Positions 50,593 to 60,312 of a DNA stretch of 64,000 nt are shown here, piece after piece. Under the pieces are notes generated by a model, which worked only from the letters and a program-made list of their open reading frames with translations, was not told where the DNA came from and ran no database searches. Positions within the stretch are counted from its first letter, which is position 1; each line of letters opens with the position of its first letter. The stretch lies in assembly GCF_019331735.1 (NCBI RefSeq), contig NZ_JAHBBH010000001.1, positions 1-64,000 on the forward strand, given 5' to 3'. This DNA is from Bifidobacterium miconis. GTDB lineage: Bacteria; Actinomycetota; Actinomycetes; Actinomycetales; Bifidobacteriaceae. The translations under genes and the position numbers were made by a program.

Positions 50593-53434
50593 GGCATCGC
50601 CAGCCAATACTGAAACGCGCGGAACGCTGCTGGTCGTTGACGGCCACTCACTGGCGTTCCGCGCGTTTTTCGCTCTTCCCGTCGAAAACTTCAGCACCGA
50701 CGCCGGCCAGGCCACCAACGCGGTGTGGGGGTTCGCGACCATGCTGTCCCAAGTCATCGACGCGGAACGGCCCGACCATCTCGCCGTCGCGTTCGACGTC
50801 AAGGGCGGCACGTTCCGCAACCAGCTGCTGCCCCAGTACAAGGGCACGCGCGAGGCCGCGCCCGAGGAACTGCTCACCCAGCTGCCCCTGATCCAGCAGA
50901 TGCTCACCGCGCTCGGCGTCACCTATATCGAAAAGCCCGGCTATGAGGGCGACGACGTGATCGGCACGCTCGCCACGATGGGCGCCGCCGCCGGCTACCG
51001 CACGCTCGTCCTGTCCGGCGACCGCGACGCCTTCCAGCTCATCGACGACCATATCACCGTGCTGTATCCGGGCCACCACTTCAAGGACCTCAAGCACATG
51101 ACGCCCGAGGCCGTCGAGGAAAAATACCATGTCACGCCCGCACAGTACCCGGATCTCGCCGCGCTGCGCGGCGAGACCGCGGACAACATCCCCGGCGTGC
51201 CCGGCGTGGGCGACGGGTTCGCCGCCAAATGGATCAACCAGTACGGCGGACTCGACGGCATCATCGAACACGCCGACGAGATCAAGGGCAAAAAGGGCGA
51301 GGCGCTGCGCGACAATCTGGAACAGGTCAGGCTCAACCGCAAGGTGAACGCGCTGGTGCGCGATCTCGACCTCGGCGTGTCCGTCGACGACCTCACTTTC
51401 GGCAAACCCGACGCGAACGCCGTGGACGCGCTGTTCAAAACGCTGGAGTTCGGCGTACGCTCGCGCAGCAAGATCCTCAAGTCGTTCAACGGCGGCGTCA
51501 AGCCGACGCTGTTACCGCAGGGAACGGACGCAGCCGGAAACGCAAGCCAGCCCGACGAGCCGGCGCTGACCGTGCCCGAACTGACCGTCTGCACCGACGC
51601 GTCGCAGATCGGCCAGTGGATCGACGCCAATCTCGCCGACCCGTGGCAGCAGGGCATGACGAACGCCGCCGGCGACGCCACGGCGCAAGACGGAGCCGGC
51701 ACCTGGACGCTGCTCGCACAGGGAGATCCCAAGCCCGGCCGCAGCACGCTCGACAACGTGACCGTCATGGCCGCGGGCCGGGCGCTGCTGATCAAGACGC
51801 CGTTCGACGAGCCGACCAAACATGCGCTCGCCGCACTGCTTGACGAGCACCACGGCACGCTTGCCGTGCACGGCTACAAGGAACATCTGCATCTGCTCGG
51901 CGCGGCCGGACTGCACCTGCCCGAACCCAAGTTCGACACCAAGCTCGCCGGCTACCTCGTCCACCCCGACTTCCACGCGGACACGCTCGAACAGGCCGCC
52001 GCGCACTTCCTCGACCTGCACGTCGAGAACAGGAAGCCGCAGGTCACGCAGGGCCTGCTCGACCTCGGCGACGACAACGCCGGCGACGAGGAGCCAAAGG
52101 AAAACCCGAACGAACTGACCGCCACGCGCATCGCCATCGTCCGGGCGCTCGCCGACGCGCTGGCGCCCATGCTCGAACAGCGCAGCCAGTCGCATCTGCT
52201 CGCCGACATCGAGCTACCCGTCTCCCGTGTGCTGCACGGCATGGAAGACGTGGGCGCAAAGGTCGATGAGCAGCGGCTTGACACCATGCGCGAGCAGTTC
52301 GCCGCCGACGCGCGGCAGGCGCAGGAAATGGCGTGGGATCTGGCCGGCAGCCGCGTGAACCTGCAAAGCCCCAAACAGCTGCAGCAGGTGCTGTTCGAGG
52401 ACATGGGCCTCAAGGCCACCAAGCGCACCAAGTCCGGTTCGTACACGACCAACGCGTCCGTATTGCAGGACCTGTACGTCAAGTACGCGAACGACGACCG
52501 TGCCAGCGGATTCCTCGGCGCGCTGCTCAGGCACCGTGAAACCAACAAGCTCAAGCAGATCGTGCAGACGCTCATCGACGCGACGAATCCGCGGGACGGG
52601 CGCATCCACACGACGTTCGAACAGACCGTGGCTGCGACCGGACGTCTGAGCTCGGTCGACCCGAATCTACAGAACATTCCGAACAGGAACGCCGCGGGCC
52701 GCGAAATCCGTTCCGCGTTCGTGCCGGGGGAGGGCTACGCCTCGCTGCTCAGCTGCGACTATTCGCAGGTCGAACTGCGCATCATGGCCGACCGTTCCGG
52801 TGATGAGGCGCTCATCGAGGCGTTTCGTTCCGGCGCGGACTTCCACCGCTACGTCGCCTCGCTCGTCTACGGTGTGCCGGTCGACCAGATCACGTCCGAC
52901 CAGCGCAGCCACGTCAAGGCGATGAGCTACGGCCTTGCCTACGGCCTGAGCACGTACGGCCTCGCCCAGCAGCTCAAGATCAGCCCGTCGCACGCCGACG
53001 AGCTGAAGGCCAAGTACTTCGCCACGTTCGGCAAGGTGCACGACTATCTCGAGTCGCTGGTCGCCGACGCACGCGCCAAGGGCTACACGGAAACGATGTT
53101 CGGCCGCCGCCGGTACTTCCCGGCGCTGTCGTCCACGAACCGCGTCGCCCGCGAGGCCGCCGAACGCGCCGCGCTCAACGCTCCGATCCAGGGCTCGGCC
53201 GCCGACATCATGAAAATCGCGATGATCCGCGCCGACCGGGCCCTGCGCGAGGCCGGCGTGAACAGCCGCATCATCCTGCAGATCCACGACGAACTCGTCG
53301 TCGAGGTCGCGCCTGGCGAGGCCGAACAGGTGACCGGACTGGTCGCCGACGCGATGGAGCACGCCGTCGACCTGTCCGTGCCGCTGGACGTGTCCACCGG
53401 CATCGGCGACGACTGGCAGCTCGCCGCACACTGA
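50585..53434 (+). CDS. polA: DNA polymerase I
   Basis: The 949-residue enzyme fills gaps in repair and removes RNA primers. The N-terminal 5'-3' exonuclease (1-300) shows DGHSLAFRAFFAL, AFDVKGGTFR, LSGDRDAFQL and IPGVPGVGDGFAAKW. The middle domain (about 340-560) is a poorly conserved 3'-5' exonuclease-like fold with Asn/Pro-rich insertions and no clear proofreading acids. The polymerase domain has TTFEQTVAATGRLSS, DYSQVELRIMA, KAMSYGLAYG and IHDELVVEV. The ATG lies within the end of the ANTAR gene, so the two are co-translated. Confidence 0.96.
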   Translation: MTEASPANTETRGTLLVVDGHSLAFRAFFALPVENFSTDAGQATNAVWGFATMLSQVIDAERPDHLAVAFDVKGGTFRNQLLPQYKGTREAAPEELLTQLPLIQQMLTALGVTYIEKPGYEGDDVIGTLATMGAAAGYRTLVLSGDRDAFQLIDDHITVLYPGHHFKDLKHMTPEAVEEKYHVTPAQYPDLAALRGETADNIPGVPGVGDGFAAKWINQYGGLDGIIEHADEIKGKKGEALRDNLEQVRLNRKVNALVRDLDLGVSVDDLTFGKPDANAVDALFKTLEFGVRSRSKILKSFNGGVKPTLLPQGTDAAGNASQPDEPALTVPELTVCTDASQIGQWIDANLADPWQQGMTNAAGDATAQDGAGTWTLLAQGDPKPGRSTLDNVTVMAAGRALLIKTPFDEPTKHALAALLDEHHGTLAVHGYKEHLHLLGAAGLHLPEPKFDTKLAGYLVHPDFHADTLEQAAAHFLDLHVENRKPQVTQGLLDLGDDNAGDEEPKENPNELTATRIAIVRALADALAPMLEQRSQSHLLADIELPVSRVLHGMEDVGAKVDEQRLDTMREQFAADARQAQEMAWDLAGSRVNLQSPKQLQQVLFEDMGLKATKRTKSGSYTTNASVLQDLYVKYANDDRASGFLGALLRHRETNKLKQIVQTLIDATNPRDGRIHTTFEQTVAATGRLSSVDPNLQNIPNRNAAGREIRSAFVPGEGYASLLSCDYSQVELRIMADRSGDEALIEAFRSGADFHRYVASLVYGVPVDQITSDQRSHVKAMSYGLAYGLSTYGLAQQLKISPSHADELKAKYFATFGKVHDYLESLVADARAKGYTETMFGRRRYFPALSSTNRVAREAAERAALNAPIQGSAADIMKIAMIRADRALREAGVNSRIILQIHDELVVEVAPGEAEQVTGLVADAMEHAVDLSVPLDVSTGIGDDWQLAAH

Positions 53435-53526
53435 CCGGACCACCGCCAACCCGTCCGTTTGCACGGCGGAACGCCTCGTGGCGGAACGCCGCGGAAACGG
53501 GTCATCTTCCGTAAAGGAGCACCGTC

Positions 53527-54420
53527 ATGCCCACGCTCAAGCAGGTCGTCGACGTACTGGAAACCTTGTATCCGCTGCGATACGCGGAACATTGGGACGC
53601 GCCCGGGCTGATCGTCGGCGACCCGGCACGGCAGGTGCGGCGTATCGCGTTCGCCGCCGATCCGACCGCGGCCGTCGTCGACGCGGCGATCGCCGGACAC
53701 GCCGACCTGCTGGTGACGCACCATCCGCTGCTGTTCCGCGCCGCGCACGAAGTGTCCGCGATCGGCGCGCACGGCGACGTCGTGCGCCGGCTGTACGAGT
53801 CCGGCTGCGCGTTGTGGGTCGGGCATACGAACGCCGATGCGGCGTACCGTGGCGTCGGACAGGCCGCGGCCGACGCGTTCGGACTCGTCGACCAGCACCC
53901 GCTCGTGCCGATCCGCGACGACGAGGCCGCCGCGGCCGGCCGCGAGGTCGGCTTGGGGCGCGTCGGGCGGCTGGAGGCGCCGATGACGTTCGAGGCGTTC
54001 GCCCGGCGCGTCGCCGGCGCGCTGCCGCACACCGAACTCGGCGTCACGGCGAGCGGCCCGCTCGACCAGACGGTCGAAACGGTGGCCGTGCTGCCCGGCT
54101 CCGGCGACTCGCTGTTCGACGAGGTGCGCGCCAGCGGCGCGGACGTGTATGTGACCAGCGACCTGCGCCACCATCCCGCCACCGACGCGATCGAACAGGC
54201 CCGGCACGAGGCCGGCCTGCGCGCGCAGGGCATCCATATCGGGCTCGGTGACGCGCGCATCCGTCCGTTGCTCGTCAACACGCCGCATTCGGCCATCGAA
54301 TCCCTGTGGTTCCGGTATGCGCTCGAAGACGTGCCCGCGGCCGTCGAACGGGCGACGGGAGAGTGGCCCGACGTCGAATGGCTGCGCATCAACACTGATC
54401 CGTGGACGCTGCGGCTGTAA
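53527..54420 (+). CDS. NIF3/YbgI-family dinuclear metal-centre protein
   Basis: The 297-residue product has HWDAPGLIVGDP near the N-terminus, LLVTHHPLLFRAAHEV with two metal-binding histidines, WVGHTNADAAYRGV, and a C-terminal DVYVTSDLRHHPATDAIEQ then NTPHSAIES. These residues form the dimetal site of NIF3-like proteins (GTP cyclohydrolase I type 2-like fold). The biochemical role is unsettled in the family. AAAGGAGCACC precedes the ATG. Confidence 0.92.
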   Translation: MPTLKQVVDVLETLYPLRYAEHWDAPGLIVGDPARQVRRIAFAADPTAAVVDAAIAGHADLLVTHHPLLFRAAHEVSAIGAHGDVVRRLYESGCALWVGHTNADAAYRGVGQAAADAFGLVDQHPLVPIRDDEAAAAGREVGLGRVGRLEAPMTFEAFARRVAGALPHTELGVTASGPLDQTVETVAVLPGSGDSLFDEVRASGADVYVTSDLRHHPATDAIEQARHEAGLRAQGIHIGLGDARIRPLLVNTPHSAIESLWFRYALEDVPAAVERATGEWPDVEWLRINTDPWTLRL

Positions 54421-54557
54421 CGTGTGTAACGTGACATGGCATAACGTGACACGGCCGTGCCGCGGCCGTAACGGCGCGCAATGAGATATGCGATGTGCGG
54501 CGTACGCGGATCGGGACGCGCATACCGCATACGGACAAGGCAAGGGGGATATGAGAC

Positions 54558-55148
54558 ATGCATGATGTGATCGACATGGACGCGCCCGTCGAGGTGCGTT
54601 CGCGCACAACCGTATACCGCGGCGCGATCTTTTCCGTCGAGGACATGACCATCGCGCTGAAACGGCGCGACGGCGGCGAAGTCGACATCCGCCGGCAGGT
54701 GCTGCGCCACGCGCCCTGCGTCGTCATGCTCGTGCACGACGAGGAACGCGACCGGTACGTCGTCGAACGCGAGTACCGCGTCGGCTCCGACCGGTTCGCC
54801 TACGGCATTCCCGCCGGACTCATGGATCCCGGCGAGGATCCCGAAACGGCCGCATTGCGCGAACTCGCCGAGGAAACCGGCATCGTGCCCGCCGAACCCG
54901 GCGACGTGACCATCGAACACGTGGGCGACTACTACTCGTCCGAAGGCATGGCCGACGAGCTCGCGCACATCATGGTGCTGCATCTGAAGCGCTTCAAGCT
55001 CGTCGAACGGCATCTCGACGCCGACGAGCACGTCGACTCCGCATGGGTCGGCTGGGACGAGCTGCTCGCGCTGCCCGTCACCGCGTCCAATTCGATCATC
55101 GCCATCCAGCACGAGCGCATCCGCCGGCTGCTCGCGGAACGCGGCTGA
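54558..55148 (+). CDS. Nudix hydrolase, ADP-ribose pyrophosphatase-like
   Basis: The 196-residue product has a complete Nudix box, beginning GLMDPGEDPETAA and ending LRELAEETGI, preceded by EREYRVGSDRFAYGIPAG, which is typical of ADP-ribose pyrophosphatases that split ADP-ribose into AMP and ribose 5-phosphate. The flanking IEHVGDYYSSEGMADELAHIM fits the same group. AAGGGGGATATGAG is upstream of the chosen ATG. Confidence 0.9.
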   Translation: MHDVIDMDAPVEVRSRTTVYRGAIFSVEDMTIALKRRDGGEVDIRRQVLRHAPCVVMLVHDEERDRYVVEREYRVGSDRFAYGIPAGLMDPGEDPETAALRELAEETGIVPAEPGDVTIEHVGDYYSSEGMADELAHIMVLHLKRFKLVERHLDADEHVDSAWVGWDELLALPVTASNSIIAIQHERIRRLLAERG

Positions 55149-55227
55149 CACGCCCGCAATGCAAATCGTCGCACAGTGTTCAGCTGACACGTCGTCAACA
55201 TTCATATTGTCGTGAGATACTGGGGAT

Positions 55228-57369
55228 ATGCAGATCAGACCAGGTTTGATGTATCCGCTTGGTGCCAGCTATGACGGCGCCGGCGTGAATTTCGCACTGT
55301 TCTCCCAAGTCGCCGACAAAGTCGAGTTGTGCCTGTTCGATGACGACGACAACGAGACGCGCATCGAAATGACCGAACAGAACTCGTACGTGTGGCACAA
55401 CTACATCGCCGGCATCCAGCCGGGCCAACGCTACGGGTATCGCGTGTACGGTCCGTACGATCCCAACCGCGGCTTGAGATGCAACCCGAACAAGCTCCTG
55501 CTCGACCCGTACGCCAAAGCCATCGAAGGCAACATCGACGGCGACGAGAGCCTGTTCTCGTACTACTTCTCCAGTCCGGACGACGTCAACCGACGCAACG
55601 ACCTCGACTCGGCCGCGCACACCATGAAATCCGTGGTCGTCAACCCCTACTTCGACTGGAGCAACGACCAGCATCCGCGCATCCCGTACCACGACTCCGT
55701 CATCTACGAGGCGCACGTGCGCGGCATGACCAACCTCAACAAAAACGTCCCGCCGGACATCCGCGGCACGTACGCCGGCCTCGCCTATCCGAGCGTCATC
55801 GAATACCTGAAGAAGCTCGGCGTCACCGCCATCGAGCTCATGCCGATCCACCAGTTCGTCAACGACACGTTCCTGCAGGAAAAGGGCCTGTCGAACTACT
55901 GGGGCTACAACACCATCGGCTTCTTCGCGCCGCATAACGCGTATTCGAGCTCCGGCGAACGCGGCCAGCAGGTCAACGAGTTCAAATCCATGGTCAAGGC
56001 GTACCATCAGGCCGGCATCGAGGTCATCCTCGACGTGGTGTACAACCACACCGCCGAAGGCAACCACATGGGCCCCACCCTGAGCTTCAAGGGCATCGAC
56101 AACCAGTCGTACTACCGTCTCGTCGACAACGACCCGCGCCACTACTTCGACACCACCGGCACCGGCAACTCGCTGCTCATGCGCTCGCCGCACGCGCTGC
56201 GCCTCATCACCGACTCGCTGCGCTACTGGGTGTCCGAAATGCACGTCGACGGCTTCCGCTTCGATCTGGCCGCCACGCTCGCCCGCCAGTTCCAGGAAGT
56301 CGACAAGCTGTCCGCGTTCTTCGACATCGTCGAGCAGGATCCGATCATCAGTCGCGTCAAGCTCATCGCCGAACCGTGGGATCTCGGCTCCGGCGGCTAT
56401 CAGGTCGGCGGCTTCCCGTCCAGCTGGTCCGAATGGAACGGCCGCTACCGCGACTGCGTGCGCGACTTCTGGCGCTCGCAGCCGTCCACATTGCCCGAAT
56501 TCGCGTCGCGCCTCATGGGCAGCTCCGACCTGTACCAGATGAACGGCCGCCGACCGGTCGCGTCGGTGAACTTCATCACCGCGCACGACGGCTTCACCAT
56601 GAACGATCTGGTCAGCTACAACGAGAAGCACAACGACGCGAACGGCGAGGGCAACCGCGACGGCGAGTCCAACAACCGTTCGTGGAACTGCGGCGTCGAG
56701 GGCCCGACCACGATTCCCGACGTGCTCGACCTGCGCGAACGCCAGATGCGCAACATGTTCGCCACGCTGCTGCTCAGCCAGGGCATTCCGATGATCTGCG
56801 GCGGCGACGAGGTGGCCCGCACCCAGCAGGGCAACAACAACGCGTACTGTCAGGACAACGAGATCTCGTGGACCAACTGGGATCTCAACGAGTCGCAGAA
56901 GGATCTGCTCGAATTCGTCTCCAAGCTCATCCACCTGCGTCTCGAACACCCGGTGCTGCACCGTCGTCGCTTCTTCTCCGGGCGAGAGCCGGGGGAGAGC
57001 CCGGACAGCCTGCCGCAGGTCGAATGGTTCGACCACACCGGCTCCATCATGGATATGGACGACTGGGCGAACACGCATGCGTTCACGGTGATGATCTTCC
57101 TCAACGGTTCGAACATCCCGGAAATGGACTACTACGGCAAGCAGCTCGTCGACAACGACTTCATCATGATCTTCAACGCGCATTACGAGCCGATCATGTT
57201 CACGCTGCCGGACGAGAAGTACGGCCGCAAGTGGCAGCTCATCATCGACACGCACAATCCGAAGGGCCCGGAGCTGAGCTACGAAGCCGGATTCGTGATC
57301 ACTGCGCAGTCGCGCAGCTTCATGCTGCTCAAGAGCGCGAAGAACCCGAACCCGGAGCAGCTGTTCTGA
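55228..57369 (+). CDS. glgX: Glycogen debranching enzyme GlgX
   Basis: GlgX hydrolyses alpha-1,6 branch points during glycogen breakdown. The 713-residue product has the N-terminal CBM48 module (GVNFALFSQVADKVELCLFD), then a GH13 barrel with DVVYNHTAEGN, DGFRFDLAATLAR carrying the nucleophile Asp, LIAEPWDLGSGGY with the acid Glu, and NFITAHDGFTMNDLVSYN, followed by a C-terminal beta domain. It complements glgB in this window. The start lies about 25 bases after a run of purines without a strong ribosome-binding site. Confidence 0.95.
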   Translation: MQIRPGLMYPLGASYDGAGVNFALFSQVADKVELCLFDDDDNETRIEMTEQNSYVWHNYIAGIQPGQRYGYRVYGPYDPNRGLRCNPNKLLLDPYAKAIEGNIDGDESLFSYYFSSPDDVNRRNDLDSAAHTMKSVVVNPYFDWSNDQHPRIPYHDSVIYEAHVRGMTNLNKNVPPDIRGTYAGLAYPSVIEYLKKLGVTAIELMPIHQFVNDTFLQEKGLSNYWGYNTIGFFAPHNAYSSSGERGQQVNEFKSMVKAYHQAGIEVILDVVYNHTAEGNHMGPTLSFKGIDNQSYYRLVDNDPRHYFDTTGTGNSLLMRSPHALRLITDSLRYWVSEMHVDGFRFDLAATLARQFQEVDKLSAFFDIVEQDPIISRVKLIAEPWDLGSGGYQVGGFPSSWSEWNGRYRDCVRDFWRSQPSTLPEFASRLMGSSDLYQMNGRRPVASVNFITAHDGFTMNDLVSYNEKHNDANGEGNRDGESNNRSWNCGVEGPTTIPDVLDLRERQMRNMFATLLLSQGIPMICGGDEVARTQQGNNNAYCQDNEISWTNWDLNESQKDLLEFVSKLIHLRLEHPVLHRRRFFSGREPGESPDSLPQVEWFDHTGSIMDMDDWANTHAFTVMIFLNGSNIPEMDYYGKQLVDNDFIMIFNAHYEPIMFTLPDEKYGRKWQLIIDTHNPKGPELSYEAGFVITAQSRSFMLLKSAKNPNPEQLF

Positions 57370-57422
57370 GCGGGGATCGGGATTTTGATTCCCGACTTCC
57401 GCCGCGGAACGGTGACTGATCG

Positions 57423-57464
57423 ATCGGCCCGGCGTTTCGTCTCATTGACGGACGCCGGGCCGAT
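57423..57464. terminator. Hairpin between glgX and the convergent membrane gene
   Basis: A 13-bp perfect stem (ATCGGCCCGGCGT and its complement) with a 16-base loop; a weaker hairpin TCGGGAT/ATTCCCGA is at 57377-57395. The rest of 57465-57595 shows only short repeats (GATTCGTATTCGATTC-like, CCGACGTC twice). Confidence 0.7.
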
Positions 57465-57595
57465 TCGTGTTTGATTCGTATTCGATTCATATGGCTGCGT
57501 TGTGCGCTGGGCCAAGTAATCCGTTCGCCCGCTGCCCGAATGATCGGTTCGCCGACGTCTCATGATCCGGCAAGCCGTCGGCCGATCCGCCGACG

Positions 57596-58852
57596 TCAGC
57601 GGTCGGACGCGAGGCGTGATTCGATCATGTCGGCAGGCTGTTCTGACCTGCCGTCGGCGAGCGTGTCTGCCGCGGCGACGTTCGCGCCGGCCGCGGCGGT
57701 AGGCACGACGGCACCCGCCGTCGCGTTGGCCGCGGCCGCGTTCGCCTCGTCGATGCGGTTCGTCTGGAACCGGACCAGCTGCATCTGCACGCGATCCGCC
57801 TCGATCGCCGCGATCTGACGCGAAAACACGATGAACCAGCCGAGGAAGAACGCGCACGCCAGCGCCTCGAGATTGGTGAGCGTGTCGTAGCCGCGCAGCA
57901 TGTAGATGCCGAATCCGGCGCACACCGCGATCGCGAGGTCGGAGATCGCGTACATCGCCTTCGGCATGCGCGGCGCCAGCCACGGCAGGGCGAGCAGCAG
58001 CACGCCCATAACCAGCGGCAGTCCCTTCGCGCACACGTTGTGCATGATGTAGTGCGGCGTGTAGCGGAACACGCCGATGCCGATGAACGCGAGGCCGGAA
58101 ACGGTCAGCAGCAGCGACAGGATCGCCGTGCGCACCTTGAAGTGGCGGACCTCCGGCTCGACCTCGTCGCCGTAGCGCTCGTGCCACAGCCGTTCGAGCC
58201 GCTGCGTGGTGATCAGTTCGGACACGGCGAAGTAGCTGACGATGATGATGCACGTGCCGGCGAGGATGAGCGTCGCGTTGAACATGGTCGCCGCGAACGT
58301 GGTGCGATCGCCGAGCTGCGAGAAGTTGTTGTGGTACCAGTACGGGTCGTCGGTGGTGAGGCCCGCGGTGCTCACGCCGGAGATCACGAAGAACGGCAGC
58401 AGCGAGGCGAGCGTCTTCGCGTTCATGAGCTCCGCCTGCACGAACGTCATGTATCCGGTCACGCCCGCGAACCCGGCGCAGGCGGCCGGCATGTAGCCGG
58501 CGAGCAGGTGCATGCCCATCACCGTGTTCACCACGCTGAACAGGGCGAACGACGACAGGAACACCGTCGACGCGTAGACGACCGACAATGCGAGGATTTC
58601 GAACACGCGGCGGATCGGCACCCACCAGCCGTTCTTGAGCGTGAACGAACGCGAGTTGCTCGCGTAGCCGACCGCGAACGAAATCACGCCGCACGCCGCG
58701 ATGATGGCCGCCGCGGCCGTGAACCGACGCTGCGTGACCTGCCAGATCGCCGATGCAAGATCAAGATAGAGCTTCATGCCGAAGAACGCGACGATCGCGC
58801 AGATCAGGAACGACACCAATCCCAACGTCTCCGCCCGCTGATGACGTCCCAT
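57596..58852 (-). CDS. Polytopic membrane protein of unknown function
   Basis: From the ATG preceded by GGAGGGAGG the product is 418 residues with about nine membrane helices between residues 8 and 345, and a variable cytoplasmic C-terminal tail (about 355-418) rich in Ala, Glu and Asn (NAAAANATAGA). Conserved-looking polar spots are YWYHNNFSQLGDRTTFAATMF and YTPHYIMHNVCAKG. The helix spacing recalls DUF998-type proteins, but I am not sure. The frame continues upstream of the chosen start over the tRNA-Pro region and is not used. Confidence 0.75.
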   Translation of the reverse strand: MGRHQRAETLGLVSFLICAIVAFFGMKLYLDLASAIWQVTQRRFTAAAAIIAACGVISFAVGYASNSRSFTLKNGWWVPIRRVFEILALSVVYASTVFLSSFALFSVVNTVMGMHLLAGYMPAACAGFAGVTGYMTFVQAELMNAKTLASLLPFFVISGVSTAGLTTDDPYWYHNNFSQLGDRTTFAATMFNATLILAGTCIIIVSYFAVSELITTQRLERLWHERYGDEVEPEVRHFKVRTAILSLLLTVSGLAFIGIGVFRYTPHYIMHNVCAKGLPLVMGVLLLALPWLAPRMPKAMYAISDLAIAVCAGFGIYMLRGYDTLTNLEALACAFFLGWFIVFSRQIAAIEADRVQMQLVRFQTNRIDEANAAAANATAGAVVPTAAAGANVAAADTLADGRSEQPADMIESRLASDR

Positions 58853-59026
58853 CGGTGATCCTCCCTCCATGCGCACACGCTGCATGTTCATTGTAATAGC
58901 GTCATGGGGTGGGCTGCGCCGCGAGGATATGGAGCATCCGTGCATGTTTTGCGCGTTTTCGTCCGATGGTCTGGTATAGTAAACGATTGTTGTTTTGCGG
59001 CCGGCCTTGTGCCACGCAAACGTCAA

Positions 59027-59100
59027 CGGGCTGTAGCGCAGCTTGGTAGCGCGTCTGCTTTGGGAGCAGAATGTCGCAGGTTCAAATCCTGTCAGCCCGA
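59027..59100 (+). tRNA. tRNA-Pro (UGG)
   Basis: Acceptor arms CGGGCTG/CAGCCCG pair fully, the anticodon stem TCTGC/GCAGA closes loop TTTGGGA with anticodon TGG, and the T arm is GCAGG-TTCAAAT-CCTGT (one wobble-like end). 74 bases, CCA not encoded. A terminator follows. Confidence 0.95.
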
Positions 59101-59107
59101 CAGAAAC

Positions 59108-59148
59108 GGCGGAATTCCAATGGTTTTGAGACCATGGGATTCCGCCTT
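59108..59148 (+). terminator. Terminator after tRNA-Pro
   Basis: GGCGGAAT pairs with ATTCCGCC, with a further ATGGT/ACCAT inner stem and one mismatch. A short CTT follows. Confidence 0.7.
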
Positions 59149-59329
59149 CGCTGTTATCGGGGACGTATCGGGTGGATTGCCGGCCCGTTGCCCTGTTCAA
59201 TGGTCGTCGTATGCGCAATATCCATGGTTCCGGGTTGCGGTGGGGGTATCGTCATGACCGTTGGACCCGTGCCTGGACCAGTACCGGATGCAGGGTTTGG
59301 TGCGGGAGGAAGAAAGGAAGGATCGGCAT

Positions 59330-60295
59330 ATGGTCACGTCGCATCGCAGTCGGGTGGTGATCGTCGGCACGGGCAGCGTCGGCGCGGCGACGGCCGGCGC
59401 CATCGTCCTGCAGGGATTGTGCGACGAATTGGTGCTCATCAACCACAATCCCGACAAGGCGTCCGGACTGGCCATGGACCTCATGGACGGTTCCGACTAC
59501 ACGGGCCGGTTCGTCTCCATCCGCCGCGGCGACTGGGCCGACTGCCGCGACGCCGACATCGTGATCGTCACGGCTGGGCCGAAGCCGAAACCCGGCGAGA
59601 CGCGCTTCCAGGAGCTCGGCGCGGCCATCGACATCGTCGATCCGATTCTGTGCGCCATCCGCGACTCCGGATTCGACGGCATCCTCATCATGGTCTCCAA
59701 TCCGGTCGACGTGCTCAGCTGGTTCGCATGGAAGCGCACCGGGCTGCCGCGCGCGCAGGTCATCGGCTCCGGCACGGCGCTCGACACATCCCGCATGAAG
59801 GCGATCATCGGCGACATCACCAGACTCGACCCGCGCATGGTGTCCGGCTATGTGATCGGCGAGCACGGCGATTCCCAGTTCGTGCCGTGGTCCACGGTGT
59901 CGTTCGTCGGCAAAAGCTTCACCCAATATCTGCAGGACAACCGTTCCCGCTATGCGGACATCACATTGGACGGCATCGAGGAGCGGACGCGCCGGCGCGG
60001 TCTGCTCATCAAGTCGCTGCGCGGAGGCACCAGCCAGGGCATCGCAGCCACCGTGGCCGGACTGGCGCGCACGATCCTGTGGGACGAGCGGCGCGTCGTT
60101 CCCGTTTCCACGCTGATCGACGGCGAATACGAATACGACGAGCACGACGTGTTCCTGAGTCTGCCGGTCGCGTTGAACGCCGACGGCGTGGGCGATTTCG
60201 TCGACCTGCATCTTGACGAGAGCGAGCTGGCCAAGTTCCATCGGTCCGCGCGCATCGTGCGGGAGCATTGCGCGATGATCGCCGACCGTCTGTAG
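59330..60295 (+). CDS. L-lactate dehydrogenase family protein
   Basis: The 321-residue product of the LDH/MDH superfamily reduces pyruvate to L-lactate with NADH, the end step of bifid fermentation. It shows the NAD loop VVIVGTGSVGAATAGA, the substrate-loop Arg in PGETRFQELG, VSNPVDVLSW, substrate Arg in GTALDTSRMK, and the catalytic His in IGEHGDSQF. The loop after the catalytic Arg (FQELGAAIDI) differs from the canonical DLVxKN, so another 2-oxoacid could be the substrate. The ATG is preceded by AAAGGAAGG; the region upstream has only a weak extension. Confidence 0.9.
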   Translation: MVTSHRSRVVIVGTGSVGAATAGAIVLQGLCDELVLINHNPDKASGLAMDLMDGSDYTGRFVSIRRGDWADCRDADIVIVTAGPKPKPGETRFQELGAAIDIVDPILCAIRDSGFDGILIMVSNPVDVLSWFAWKRTGLPRAQVIGSGTALDTSRMKAIIGDITRLDPRMVSGYVIGEHGDSQFVPWSTVSFVGKSFTQYLQDNRSRYADITLDGIEERTRRRGLLIKSLRGGTSQGIAATVAGLARTILWDERRVVPVSTLIDGEYEYDEHDVFLSLPVALNADGVGDFVDLHLDESELAKFHRSARIVREHCAMIADRL

Positions 60296-60312
60296 GAGGC
60301 CGCTTGGCTGGG

